From Jimgerdemannia flammicorona (lineage: Eukaryota; Mucoromycota; Endogonomycetes; Endogonales; Endogonaceae): 10,834 nt of DNA. Position 1 is the first letter of the stretch. Each line of letters starts with the position of its first letter. Shown one piece after another: positions 1 through 7,210 of the stretch. The stretch is from positions 1 to 10,834 of the forward strand of contig RBNI01006930.1 in the NCBI GenBank assembly GCA_003990745.1, given 5' to 3'. The notes beneath the pieces are model-generated. The model searched no databases and had not been told where the DNA came from. It was given only the letters and a program-made list of their open reading frames with translations. The translations under genes were made by a program, and so were the position numbers.

Positions 1-165
1 CACTCTGTCCAACACTAACCCCACCCTCCCTCCACTCTGTTTACATATCTCTTCTACCAGATGGCGGTGACACCCACCTTGTGGCCCCCATCCCACCCAC
101 CACCCCATTAGCAGATCCACTACTAACTCCTCCCATCTCAATAGTTTCTCCTGTATCCCTATCCA
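1..165. other. C-rich flank of the LINE relic, no gene
   Basis: The strand skew of the neighbouring relic continues here (the + strand is rich in C and poor in G). The minus-strand frame of the relic stops at 166-168 and is interrupted several times beyond that. This is probably the untranslated or decayed 3' portion of the same non-LTR element. No other signal is visible. Confidence 0.3.
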
Positions 166-714
166 TCATCTCTCCTCAAAAACATAGAGCCAATGTCTAG
201 CTAATCCCACCCACACTGCTACAACCCACCCTACAGTAAGCCACCTATTGCCGATATCCCCCACAATTCTTGATGCCAAATCGTCCCAGCGACCCCTCTC
301 GCCATCTGGCCTCCTTTTAACCCCAAGCTGATCCCCTATAGCTATCCAAAAATCCACCAACACCTCACACTCCCCCAGCCAATGTTCCAGTATTTGTATG
401 AATCCCCCAACCTGCCCAACATTATAGTACTCCTCACAGTCCAACTGACCACCATCCACCAGATGCCCAGCATGGAAGTTCAACATAACATTCCTTCGCA
501 ACATTTGCCACCATACTACCCAGTACTTCGGAGGAAGCCACCGCCTCACCTCAGTACTCCAAGACCAGATCCCTGCCCAGTCCCACTCCTCTCCAATCCT
601 CACTGTCTGCCAACTACTTGGCCAAAGATCCTGGCCAATCCGCTGCTGACATTCTATGCCATCTCTAATGTCAAACTCAGCGAGTGGAACTCCCCCTAGA
701 AGCATTGGTGCCAA
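166..714 (-). pseudogene. LINE-type reverse transcriptase tail, zinc-binding domain relic
   Basis: The minus strand holds about 180 open codons that do not start with ATG (the first codon shown is TTG; the frame is open back to a TGA at 733-735). Residues about 65-125 match the layout of the zinc-binding region that follows the RT/RNase H of non-LTR retrotransposons: a WWQML helix, then a Cys cluster (DCEEYYN), then a motif of the form ILEHWLGEC followed by DFW, equivalent to the family's E-T-L-x-H-x-x-x-x-C...W. One expected Cys of the first pair is Tyr, a single G-to-A change. No RT catalytic domain is present, so this is a truncated fragment cut off near 715-735, where AT-rich LTR sequence begins. 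Tryptophan is about one residue in nine, far above normal. It could instead belong to another RT-like family; the domain call is by motif only. Confidence 0.5.
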
Positions 715-715
715 G

Positions 716-985
716 TACCTTGTCTTAGCTAGTCATGGAACCTTTTGGAACATTGTAGAATAGCATTATGAGAACCTATTTCTTGGCATTTCTCTTTCTT
801 TCCAAGATCCTTCCAGATCTTTCTTTCAGATCATATATAAATATCCTTATTCTCTATCTAAATAAAGCTTAGAATATTTTCTCCCAGAAATCCTTCAAGA
901 ACACTTGAACCTTTAAGTATCTCTTTGAGCTACTTTAGGCCAACCAGAACTTCCAGATTTAGCCACTTCCTCTTAAAGAAACTAG
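716..985 (+). repeat. LTR-like segment (copy L1)
   Basis: A TATA element (TATATAAATA, 834-843) is followed by AATAAA at 861-866, so TATAAA to AATAAA is 25 nt. The sequence from TATAAATATCC to AATAAAGCT recurs with the same 25-nt spacing at 2696-2729, and the stretch after it also aligns loosely (ATATTTTCTC against ATATTTACTC, then an Asn/Lys-like A-rich run). I read both as diverged LTR copies of one family. Exact ends and a target duplication could not be fixed. The segment starts where the LINE relic is cut off, so it may have inserted into that relic. L1 has lost less C and G than L2. Confidence 0.45.
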
Positions 986-1568
986 AACTATTATAATATA
1001 TATATATTAGATGATATCTATTATAATAAGCAAATAATACTATATAGCCAGATAATATAAATACTTAATATATATATTATAGTTATCTATACCTAGTTAT
1101 CTATATATACTACTATTTATATAATTAGCCAAAGATATTAAATTAGGTTTATTAATCTATATCTTAAGAATATATCTAGTTACTCTCTTTTCTAAATAAT
1201 ATTATTATATATTTTATAGTTAGCTATATATATTAATCAGATAGTAACTATAACTATATAAAATATCTCAGAGATAAGAGTAAATAAACCTCAGTCTGAA
1301 AAGTTCAAAAGCAAAAGCCAATTGTCTGGTTTATTTAAGAGAAATATCTGCTAAAATTTACTTAATCTAAAAAAGATTATAATACTTAGAAGATATATCT
1401 GCCAATAAGCTACTACTAAAGAGTTGTGAGCTTACTTTCTACTCTAGTTCTCTTTCTAATACAAAGAAGTCTATTACTCAAAACCAGTCTAGTATAAGAT
1501 ATATCTTTACAGTAAATCTATTTATATAAATAAAGTAATCTTTGATATATATATAACTTTGAGAAGTA
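986..1568. other. AT-rich decayed repeat DNA, no gene
   Basis: This stretch is dominated by TA/AT runs and has almost no CpG. A loose AT-rich inverted repeat lies around 1207-1268 (a stem using ATATTTTATAG against CTATATAAAATAT). Around 1272-1310 there is weak similarity to the end of the 2851-type LTRs (AGAGTAAATAAAC followed by TTCAAAAG). No open frame of useful length and no protein motif is visible. It is probably the interior of the L1/L2 element or older insertions. Confidence 0.35.
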
Positions 1569-1604
1569 TATTATATTTTGAATTACTTATCAGATAAATC
1601 TGAA
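1569..1604 (+). repeat. Direct repeat copy left of the MITE
   Basis: The sequence running from TATTATATTTTGA to CTGAA recurs at 2228-2264 on the other side of the MITE; in addition to transitions there are small indel-like shifts. With the 597-bp element and its extra TA removed, the two copies lie about 60 bp apart, so the MITE landed inside a pre-existing short tandem repeat. Confidence 0.5.
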
Positions 1605-1607
1605 ATA

Positions 1608-2204
1608 GTACTCTAAATAAGCTAATTTAAATTATTTTCAAATTAGATTTAAGTTGATCCAGATAGATTCAGATAGCCAAATTAGTTAATCTAGATTAAT
1701 TCAAATTGAATATGATAATACTATTATTTTAATTTCTAAATTAGACAATTAAATTTTTGCATTAATAATTTAATATATAATTATCTAATTTTAATATTAA
1801 TAGTGTTATTTAAAAGCTCTTAATAAGGCTTTTCTAATAATATCAAGAATATTAAAATTGGATTATATATTGCTAAACTATTAAGAATCAAAATCAGCAA
1901 GTTGGACATTTTTCTTAATAATTCAGCAATATATAATCCAATTTCAATATTCTTGATATCATTAGAAAGACCTTATTAAGAACTTTAAAATAATATTATA
2001 ATTATTAAAATTAGATAATTATATATTGAGTTATTAATGTAAACATTTAATTATCTAATTTAGAAATCAAAATAAATATTGAATTCTCTAATCTACTTCA
2101 AATTAATTCAGATTAGCTCATTTCCTATCTAAGCTGATCTAGATGAGATTTAATTCAAATCTAATTTAAATCTAATCTAGATTGAATTGACTCATTTGGA
2201 GCAC
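1608..2204. mobile_element. 597-bp palindromic MITE-like element with TA duplication
   Basis: The left end begins GTACTCTAAATAAGC and the reverse complement of the right end begins GTGCTCCAAATGAGTC; the differences in this stretch are mainly transitions, with the left copy richer in A/T. Each end is bordered by TA (1606-1607 and 2205-2206), the target site of Tc1/mariner-type transposons. The two arms are complementary over almost their whole length of about 285 nt each. The inner arms match nearly base for base (the stretch ending TTAAGAA at 1881-1887 pairs with TTCTTAA at 1912-1918), leaving a loop of about 24 nt around 1888-1911. There is no transposase frame, so this is a non-autonomous foldback or MITE-like element, possibly moved by a Tc1/mariner transposase elsewhere in the genome. 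The family assignment rests on the TA duplication and is inference. Confidence 0.75.
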
Positions 2205-2227
2205 TAGTCTAAAGAATTTATAAAATC

Positions 2228-2264
2228 TATTATATTTTGATATACTTGCCAGACTAAGTCTGAA
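2228..2264 (+). repeat. Direct repeat copy right of the MITE
   Basis: Partner of 1569-1604. It starts TATTATATTTTGA and ends AGTCTGAA, and keeps more G and C than the left copy (GCCAGAC against ATCAGAT), so the two have decayed unequally. Confidence 0.5.
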
Positions 2265-2280
2265 GAACATTACTAAGTAA

Positions 2281-2412
2281 TCTACTACTTTAGAAAAAGT
2301 TACTGTTTTTAGATAAACTACTAATTTAGAAAGAATCTACATTAACTGAGTTATCTGTCAAACTTACTACTTAAGAAAAAACTACTATTTTTAAGTAAAT
2401 CTATAATAATTC
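2281..2412 (+). repeat. Degenerate tandem repeat, period about 82 bp
   Basis: TACTACTT at 2283-2290 followed by GAAAAAG, then TTACTGTTTTTAG, recurs at 2365-2372 followed by GAAAAAA, then CTACTATTTTTAAG. Two copies are visible. It is non-coding and may be the U3 or internal repeat of the surrounding LTR element. Confidence 0.4.
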
Positions 2413-2421
2413 TCTATATTC

Positions 2422-2423
<2 letters not shown>

Positions 2424-2452
<29 letters not shown>
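2424..2452 (+). repeat. Poly-T run of 29 bases
   Basis: This is an uninterrupted run of T. It could be the poly(A) tail of a retroposed sequence on the minus strand lying to the right, or simple slippage in AT-rich DNA. I see no SINE- or LINE-like body next to it that would decide. Confidence 0.9.
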
Positions 2453-2459
<7 letters not shown>

Positions 2460-2599
2460 TATCATTATATTACTCAGTAGAATATTTCAGAATAGCTTAG
2501 AATAATATAGAATTACTTAGTTATTTATCAAGAATCTATTTTCTAAATATTTTTGCCAAGATTATATTAATTACTAATCAATGTTTAGTAACTCTCTAT

Positions 2600-2848
2600 A
2601 ATATTCTACTAAGTTCCACTAAGTATAACTCATTACTTAGTACCTAGCTTAGTAATGTTCTATATATCTGTTTCTTTTTCTTTCTATTTCTCTTATATAA
2701 ATATCCTCTCTGAATACTTCAATAAAGCTCAGTTTAGTTAGTCATCACATATTTACTCAAATCTTCTAAAGATAATTAAACTTCTCAAATTCTATTTCTT
2801 AAATCTAGTTATACATTTCTATCTAGATATTTACTGATATATATATAG
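2600..2848 (+). repeat. LTR-like segment (copy L2)
   Basis: It shares its core with the segment at 716-985: a pyrimidine-rich stretch, TATATAAATATCC (2694-2706) and AATAAAGCTCAG from 2721, with TATAAA to AATAAA again 25 nt. Downstream similarity to L1 is weak. L2 abuts the non-autonomous element that begins at 2851, which may have inserted next to or into it. Ends are uncertain. L1 and L2 could be the two LTRs of one element about 1.9 kb apart (about 1.3 kb without the MITE) or two independent solo LTRs. Confidence 0.4.
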
Positions 2849-2850
2849 TG

Positions 2851-3210
2851 TGATATATGGTACAAAATAGAAACAGAAAATAGACATTTGATTATAGTAC
2901 CTGAATTTTCAATTTAATATAATTCTTTACTACAGATACTATATCTAAAACATTATCAGTGAAACTCTTGTTACTTTCACAAATTTCAGATAAGATTTTA
3001 TATGAGATTCTATCTGAGAATTTCACATAAAAAGACTTAATACTTAGCCACATATTTAGTAGTAGAATTAGTATCCAAATCTGTATAAATAATCTAGTAT
3101 TTTAGAGTAAATAAACAGAAGTCAGATCAAGTCAGTTTAATTCAAAAGTCTTTTTATATATCTTTTCTCTCATACAAAATCTGTCCAATTTACCAAGTTC
3201 TATATCTACA
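2851..3210 (+). repeat. 5' LTR of the non-autonomous element
   Basis: It begins TGATATATGG and ends TATATCTACA. Inside are TATAAATAA (3084-3092) and AATAAA (3110-3115), 26 nt apart. It aligns with 4807-5175 over its full length, for example CAGTGAAACTCTTGTTAC, identical in both copies. Most differences are transitions, with this copy more often carrying A or T. Confidence 0.75.
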
Positions 3211-3269
3211 TATTATAATTTAGTGCCTATTGGCTGGTGATTTAAGATGAATCCTCACTTTTAAGCTGA

Positions 3270-4035
3270 AAAATGAACAACTGCTGGACTGCTATACAGA
3301 CTGACATGTCATGCATAGTATTTGTCTATGCTATCTACTGTTAATTGGTTGTTCTGGTTGTCAGCCTCATTTTTGTAAACTGTTATCAGTATTGAATAAT
3401 AGATGTTCTGTAAAGGACTATATCATTGAGTTAATAGCCGGATCACTTCTTTGTTTAAGAGACAATGTTATAAGAATTAATCATCAAAAAATACTGAACA
3501 AACTGCTATGTCAAATAGACTGCTGTATGGACTACAAATAAAACTGCTATATGAACCATTGTCATCTAAATTTTAAAGACATTGTTTGTCTGTACTATCT
3601 ACTGTTAATTAATTTTTCCAATTTTCAGTCTCATTTCTATGAACTGTTGTCAGTATTGAACAATAGATGTTCTGCAAAGAACTATATCATTGAGTTAATA
3701 GCCAGGTCACTCCTTAGTTAAAGAAACAACATTATAAGAATTAATTGCCAAAAAATACCAAACAAACCACCATACCAAATAGACCACTGTATGGACCATA
3801 AAGAAAACCACTATACAAACCATTACCACTCGAATTTTGAAGATATTGTTTGTTTGCACTATCTGCTATTAATTGGTTATTCTAGTTATCAGTCTCATTT
3901 CTGTAAATCATTGGTATTGAACAATAGATGCTCTGTAAAGGACTATATCATTGAGTTAATAGCCAGGTTGCTCCTTAGTTTGAGAGACAATATTATAAGA
4001 ATTAATTACTGAAAAATACCAAATGAACCACCATG
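3270..4035 (+). repeat. Tandem repeat array, three units of about 262 bp
   Basis: The anchor ATTGAAYAATAGATG occurs at 3391, 3655 and 3916, giving periods of 264 and 261 bp. Each unit contains the blocks CTATCTRCTRTTAATT, CAGYCTCATTT, a TATATCATTGAGTTAATAGCC segment and ATAAGAATTAAT. A junction block with repeated ACTGCT or ACCACC joins the units. Differences are mainly transitions: the 3' units carry C/A where the first carries T/G in the junction. Both periods are divisible by three, which matters for the reading frame described separately. Confidence 0.85.
3311..4012 (+). pseudogene. Conserved-frame repeat protein relic, 87-88-residue units, unknown function
   Basis: One frame runs from ATG at 3311 to TGA at 4010-4012 (233 codons) through all three tandem units, with only two internal stops (TAA at 3539 and TAA at 3719). 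Other frames of the same DNA contain many stops. Each unit reads as a hydrophobic block (of the form VCLxYLLLI), then QxHF, then a well-kept core of LNNRCSxK-x-YIIELIA, a Leu/Arg segment and N-x-IRIN. A polar linker (QIDxCMDxK...NFxDIV) leads into the next unit. I recognise no known domain; the hydrophobic blocks are too short and irregular to call membrane segments with confidence. A stop (TGA) lies just upstream of the first ATG, so the N-terminal part may be lost. It lies in the interior of a non-autonomous LTR element, where a gag-like or captured host coding repeat would be unusual. It could also be non-coding repeat DNA that keeps frame by chance. Confidence 0.45.
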
Positions 4036-4680
4036 CTGAACCCCACCCAACTTTTGAAGATGCCATTATCCAACTTTTGATGACATATAAACAAAATGGA
4101 CTGCCTTGAAGAATTAAAAAGATATCATATACAAATCATCTAAGTGAAGAATACTATCTGACATAAGAATACTACCCAATCTTTAAAGATGCTATCACCC
4201 ACCTGACTTTTGAAAATGCTATCATCTGACTTTTGATGATATATAAATGGAATGAACTGTCCCAAAGAATTAAAAGACATCATATATAAACCATCTGAGT
4301 AAAGAATACTACCCAATATATGAATGGACCATCCTGGAGAATTAAAAGATATTGCCAGAGTTAATTATTTGAAGAATACTGTCTGCTACAAACAAACTGC
4401 CCAAGATGACATTTGAATAGACTATTATACAATATACAAATAGACTGCTATAGAGAATTAAAAGATATCATACAAACTGTTATCTGACTTTTGACAACAT
4501 ACAAACAGAACAGACTGCCCTGGAGAATTTGAAGATGAGCTGCTACCTGATTTTTGAAGACTCTGTCATCTGAACCATCACCTGAACCACTATCCAAACT
4601 GTCACCTGATTTTTGAAGACCCTATCATCCAAAACTGCTACCCAAATTAATTATTTGAAGACTTTTAGAACCTCAAATAA
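4036..4680 (+). repeat. Second degenerate tandem repeat family in the LTR element
   Basis: Recurring blocks are CTGACTTTTGATGAYAT, ATATAAAYRGAATGRACTG, GGAGAATTAAAAGATATCAT and GTRAAGAATACTA. They recur in order at about 4060-4160, 4210-4320 and, with pieces missing, 4480-4540. The shorter motif ACYTGAYTTTTGAAGA repeats further at about 4550 and 4605. Spacing is irregular because units have gained or lost pieces. Translated, frames share fragments such as GELKDI but are broken by stops, so coding ancestry is not supported here. Confidence 0.6.
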
Positions 4681-4794
4681 TATTTTAACAATTGTTTAGA
4701 TATATTATAAATATGTCTATATAGGGAAATAAATGTATAAACATTGCAATATAAGAATTTGAATAGGTATTTTTATATTAAAAATAACCTATTC

Positions 4795-4804
4795 AGAAGG
4801 AAGA
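4795..4804 (+). other. Polypurine tract, priming site for plus-strand DNA
   Basis: AGAAGGAAGA is the only G-rich purine run near the 3' LTR and ends two bases before it, the usual position of the plus-strand primer in LTR retroelements. The assignment rests on position and composition. Confidence 0.5.
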
Positions 4805-4806
4805 TA

Positions 4807-5175
4807 TGATATATAGTATGAAATAGAAACAGAAAATAGACATTTAATTGTGGTATCTAAATCTGATTTCCAATTTAGTATAGTCCTTTACTGTGAATAC
4901 TGCATCTAAAATATTATCAGTGAAACTCTTGTTACTTTTATGAATTTTAGATAGGATTTCAAATGAGATTTTACCTGAGAATTTTACATAAAAAGACTTA
5001 ATACTTAGCTATATATTTAATAGCAGAATTAGTGTACAAATCTGTATAAATAACTCAGTATTTTAGAGTGAATAAATGGGAGTCAGATTGAGTCAGTTTA
5101 ATTCAAAAGTCTTCTTTACATACCCTTTCCTCTACACAAAATCTGTCCTACTTACCAAGTTCTATATCTGCTACA
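4807..5175 (+). repeat. 3' LTR of the non-autonomous element
   Basis: It begins TGATATATAG directly after the polypurine tract and ends ATCTGCTACA. TATAAA at 5045-5050 and AATAAA at 5071-5076 keep the 26-nt spacing of the 5' copy. The copies differ noticeably, mostly at transition sites, meaning an old insertion or heavy C-to-T decay. Weak similarity continues a few bases past both ends (ATAATTTA-like), so the true end may be up to about 12 bp further. Confidence 0.75.
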
Positions 5176-5432
5176 TTACAATAATTTAAATCTCAGATTT
5201 TATCTGACTTAACTATATCAAAGTACTCTTATACTTTATAAAGTATAATTATTCTTTATAATATATATTGATTATAATTAGTAGTAGTGAAAAAGTTAAA
5301 TCTCATCTCTTTACTAGTAGAAACTCTTTTTTGACATTATGACTTTTGTAAAAGATATATATATAATAGCTCTAAGAAAAAGTGATATAACTAATATAGA
5401 TCTATCAAGAGGTATAAGCAAGAATACAAGTA
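5176..5432 (+). other. AT-rich leader before the gypsy gag frame
   Basis: No gene is visible. The stretch is AT-rich, has a local palindrome around CTTTATAAAG (5234-5243), and would be the 5' untranslated leader or LTR remnant of the gypsy element whose Gag begins at 5433. A primer-binding site is not recognisable. Confidence 0.3.
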
Positions 5433-7071
5433 ATGGAGAAGACATCAGATTCAAAAGATAAAGAACTAACAATAGGCCTCTTTACTATAGACAAAAAGAC
5501 TTATCTTAAGTTACAACTATCTGAACTCTATAATAGAAGAAGTGGTGATATTAAAACCTAGCTCTTTAATATAAACTAGTACTTAGTAATAATAGATATA
5601 TCAAATGATAAGTCAGTTGCTTATATAGAAGTACTACTATGAGAAGATATAGCTATTTAGTAGAAAATAAAATTCTAAATAGCCAGAGATAAAAAGAAAG
5701 ATCTTCCAAACTGAGATAAGTTTTAAGATTAACTTATATAGCAGTTCAAGCTCATCAACTTAAAAAAGATAACTAGAGACAAGTTGGTATCTCTGTAATA
5801 AACAGAATCAGTCAAGATCTATACTACTATCTTCATAAGTATAGCCTTAGAGATTGATGATATCAGTAAAGCTGAAAAGCTTAACAGATATATATAAGAA
5901 CTCAAGGATCATACTAGGTAAGAATTAGAACTATGAGATTCAAATATTATTAAAAAAGTAATATTGATTGTTGACTACTTCAATATAATCTCTTTTAGAA
6001 GAAATCATTTCTTTGAATAAATTAAGAAGCCTCAATAAGGATATAGATAACTCAGAAAGATTTTAAAATCTGCTTTAATAGATTTAGATACTATTACTAA
6101 ATCAAGACTTATGCCAGAGAAAAAGAAAAAATTACATAAGAGTAAAGTCCATTTCTACTGTTAAGAATAAGGATATATTGCTACCAAATATCCAAAGAAG
6201 ACTAAGAATAAAACAAAAACAAAAAAGACTCTAGTTATTACTAAGAAGAAAATATAATATCTATTACTCAAACTAAAAGAGTATATTTGATAATTCAAAA
6301 ACTACATCTTAATACTATTATATTAGAAGTAAAAATCTCAAGATCAATTGAATTAGATCTAGCAGACATTTAAGATATAATAATTTCTACAGAATAGTAA
6401 CAATTTATAGTTATTAGACTAGTTATATAAATATCTGAAGAGTATTATAGAAGAATTACATTATAATCAGATCTTAGTACCAAACACTGTATTGACCTAA
6501 GTGTAGGGGTAATTGATCCAGATTATCATAGAAAAATCAATCAATAATAATATATAACTCTTTAAAATAAAGAAGTAAGACTGGATTGTATAACTAATTC
6601 TAGAATAAGCCAAGGTACTAATAATCAAAGAAGTTATAAATCTAAAAGAAACTACTTGGGGCACTGAAGGATTTGGAAATACTAGAAGTATAAGCTATAA
6701 GAAGAATATCAGTACTATTAATATCAGCCTATTACTATTTAAAAAAAAAGTCAAAGAATAAGAAATAGATATCTTTATTAATAGTAGTATATCAGACAAC
6801 TTTATCAGTGAAGAGGTAGTAAAGAAACTGAAGATCATTTCTGTCAGTCTGCTGCAACAAGTAGAGTTCAAAATTTCTATAGCTAATGGAAAAAAATATC
6901 AAGTTAACAGAATAGCAGCCAAGCTACCCTATATAATATAAGAATACTTCAAAAAGTTGAATTTCTATATTGTACCTCTGCAAGGACACCATGTTATTCT
7001 GGGAAAACCCTAGTTAGCAGATCAAGTCAGTTAAATAAATTGTATTCTTCACTGCTCTAAAATATATTAAT
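5433..7071 (+). pseudogene. Ty3/gypsy-type Gag-protease, decayed, single frame
   Basis: One frame from ATG 5433 carries about 275 Gag codons to TAA 6255 and continues in the same register through the protease. Gag features in order: a start region KLQLSELYNRRSGDIKT, the capsid motif region (a degenerate LRGD-A-x-WW near 5630-5660, both Trp now TAG), an ALEIDDIS-x-AEKL segment (about 5850), a kinase-like DHTR-x-ELEL stretch, and a zinc knuckle at about 6149-6193 where FYC and GYIATKYP remain; the knuckle His and last Cys are both Tyr. The protease active site (about 6770) reads FINSS instead of D-S/T-G, and its flap-side motif HHVILGKP followed by a stop for Trp lies at about 6985-7014. Internal stops number about 20 in Gag and fit CAA, CAG, CGA or TGG turned into stops; I see no frameshift. 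RT, RNase H and integrase are missing, and recognisable sequence ends near 7030. Dead copy. Confidence 0.8.
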
Positions 7072-7210
7072 TGTAAATTCTATCATTTAAATAGAAAGTC
7101 CTACTTTGATATTGATCTCTTTATTAGTGGTATACATTAATCATAAATTCTGTTGCTAAAATAGAAAGTCCTGCTTTGATGTTGGTCTCTTTGTTAGTGG
7201 TTTTCACTAT
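7071..7210 (+). repeat. 70-bp tandem duplication at the edge of the AT-rich block
   Basis: AGAAAGTCCTACTTTGAT at 7093 recurs as AGAAAGTCCTGCTTTGAT at 7163; the period is 70 bp and two copies are visible (about 7071-7140 and 7141-7210). Where they differ, the left copy usually has A where the right has G (CTACTT/CTGCTT, GATATTGATC/GATGTTGGTC, TTATTAG/TTGTTAG). The right copy leads into DNA of ordinary composition. The period is not a multiple of three, so it does not extend the protease frame. Confidence 0.75.

Larger units (their letters stand above)
2851..5175 (+). mobile_element. Non-autonomous LTR retroelement (LARD/TRIM-like), about 2.3 kb
   Basis: Two long direct repeats (2851-3210 and 4807-5175) frame a 1.6-kb interior with no gag, protease, RT or integrase motif. 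A purine run (AGAAGGAAGA, 4795-4804) sits just before the downstream repeat, where an LTR element keeps its polypurine tract. The repeats begin TG and end CA. No clean primer-binding site and no clean 5-bp target duplication could be recognised; either the boundaries are a few bases off or the sites have mutated. The interior consists of two tandem-repeat families (3270-4035 and 4036-4680), the first with a conserved reading frame. At 1.6 kb the interior is short for a LARD and long for a TRIM, so both class names are approximate. Such an element would depend on proteins of a relative, possibly the gypsy relic next door. Confidence 0.65.

Noticed and set aside
382..699. Plus-strand Pro-rich frame of 105 codons
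   Set aside because: Shadow of the minus-strand RT relic; its Pro/Leu content follows from the C-rich strand.
1207..1268. Second foldback element
   Set aside because: The pairing uses almost only A and T with indels, and no target duplication is visible; chance is likely in such DNA.
3211..3250. Primer-binding site after the 5' LTR
   Set aside because: No stretch clearly complementary to a tRNA 3' end could be recognised; left unassigned.
3270..4035. CRISPR-like array
   Set aside because: Units are 260 bp long, diverged throughout, without short repeats and unique spacers; they lie inside an LTR element.
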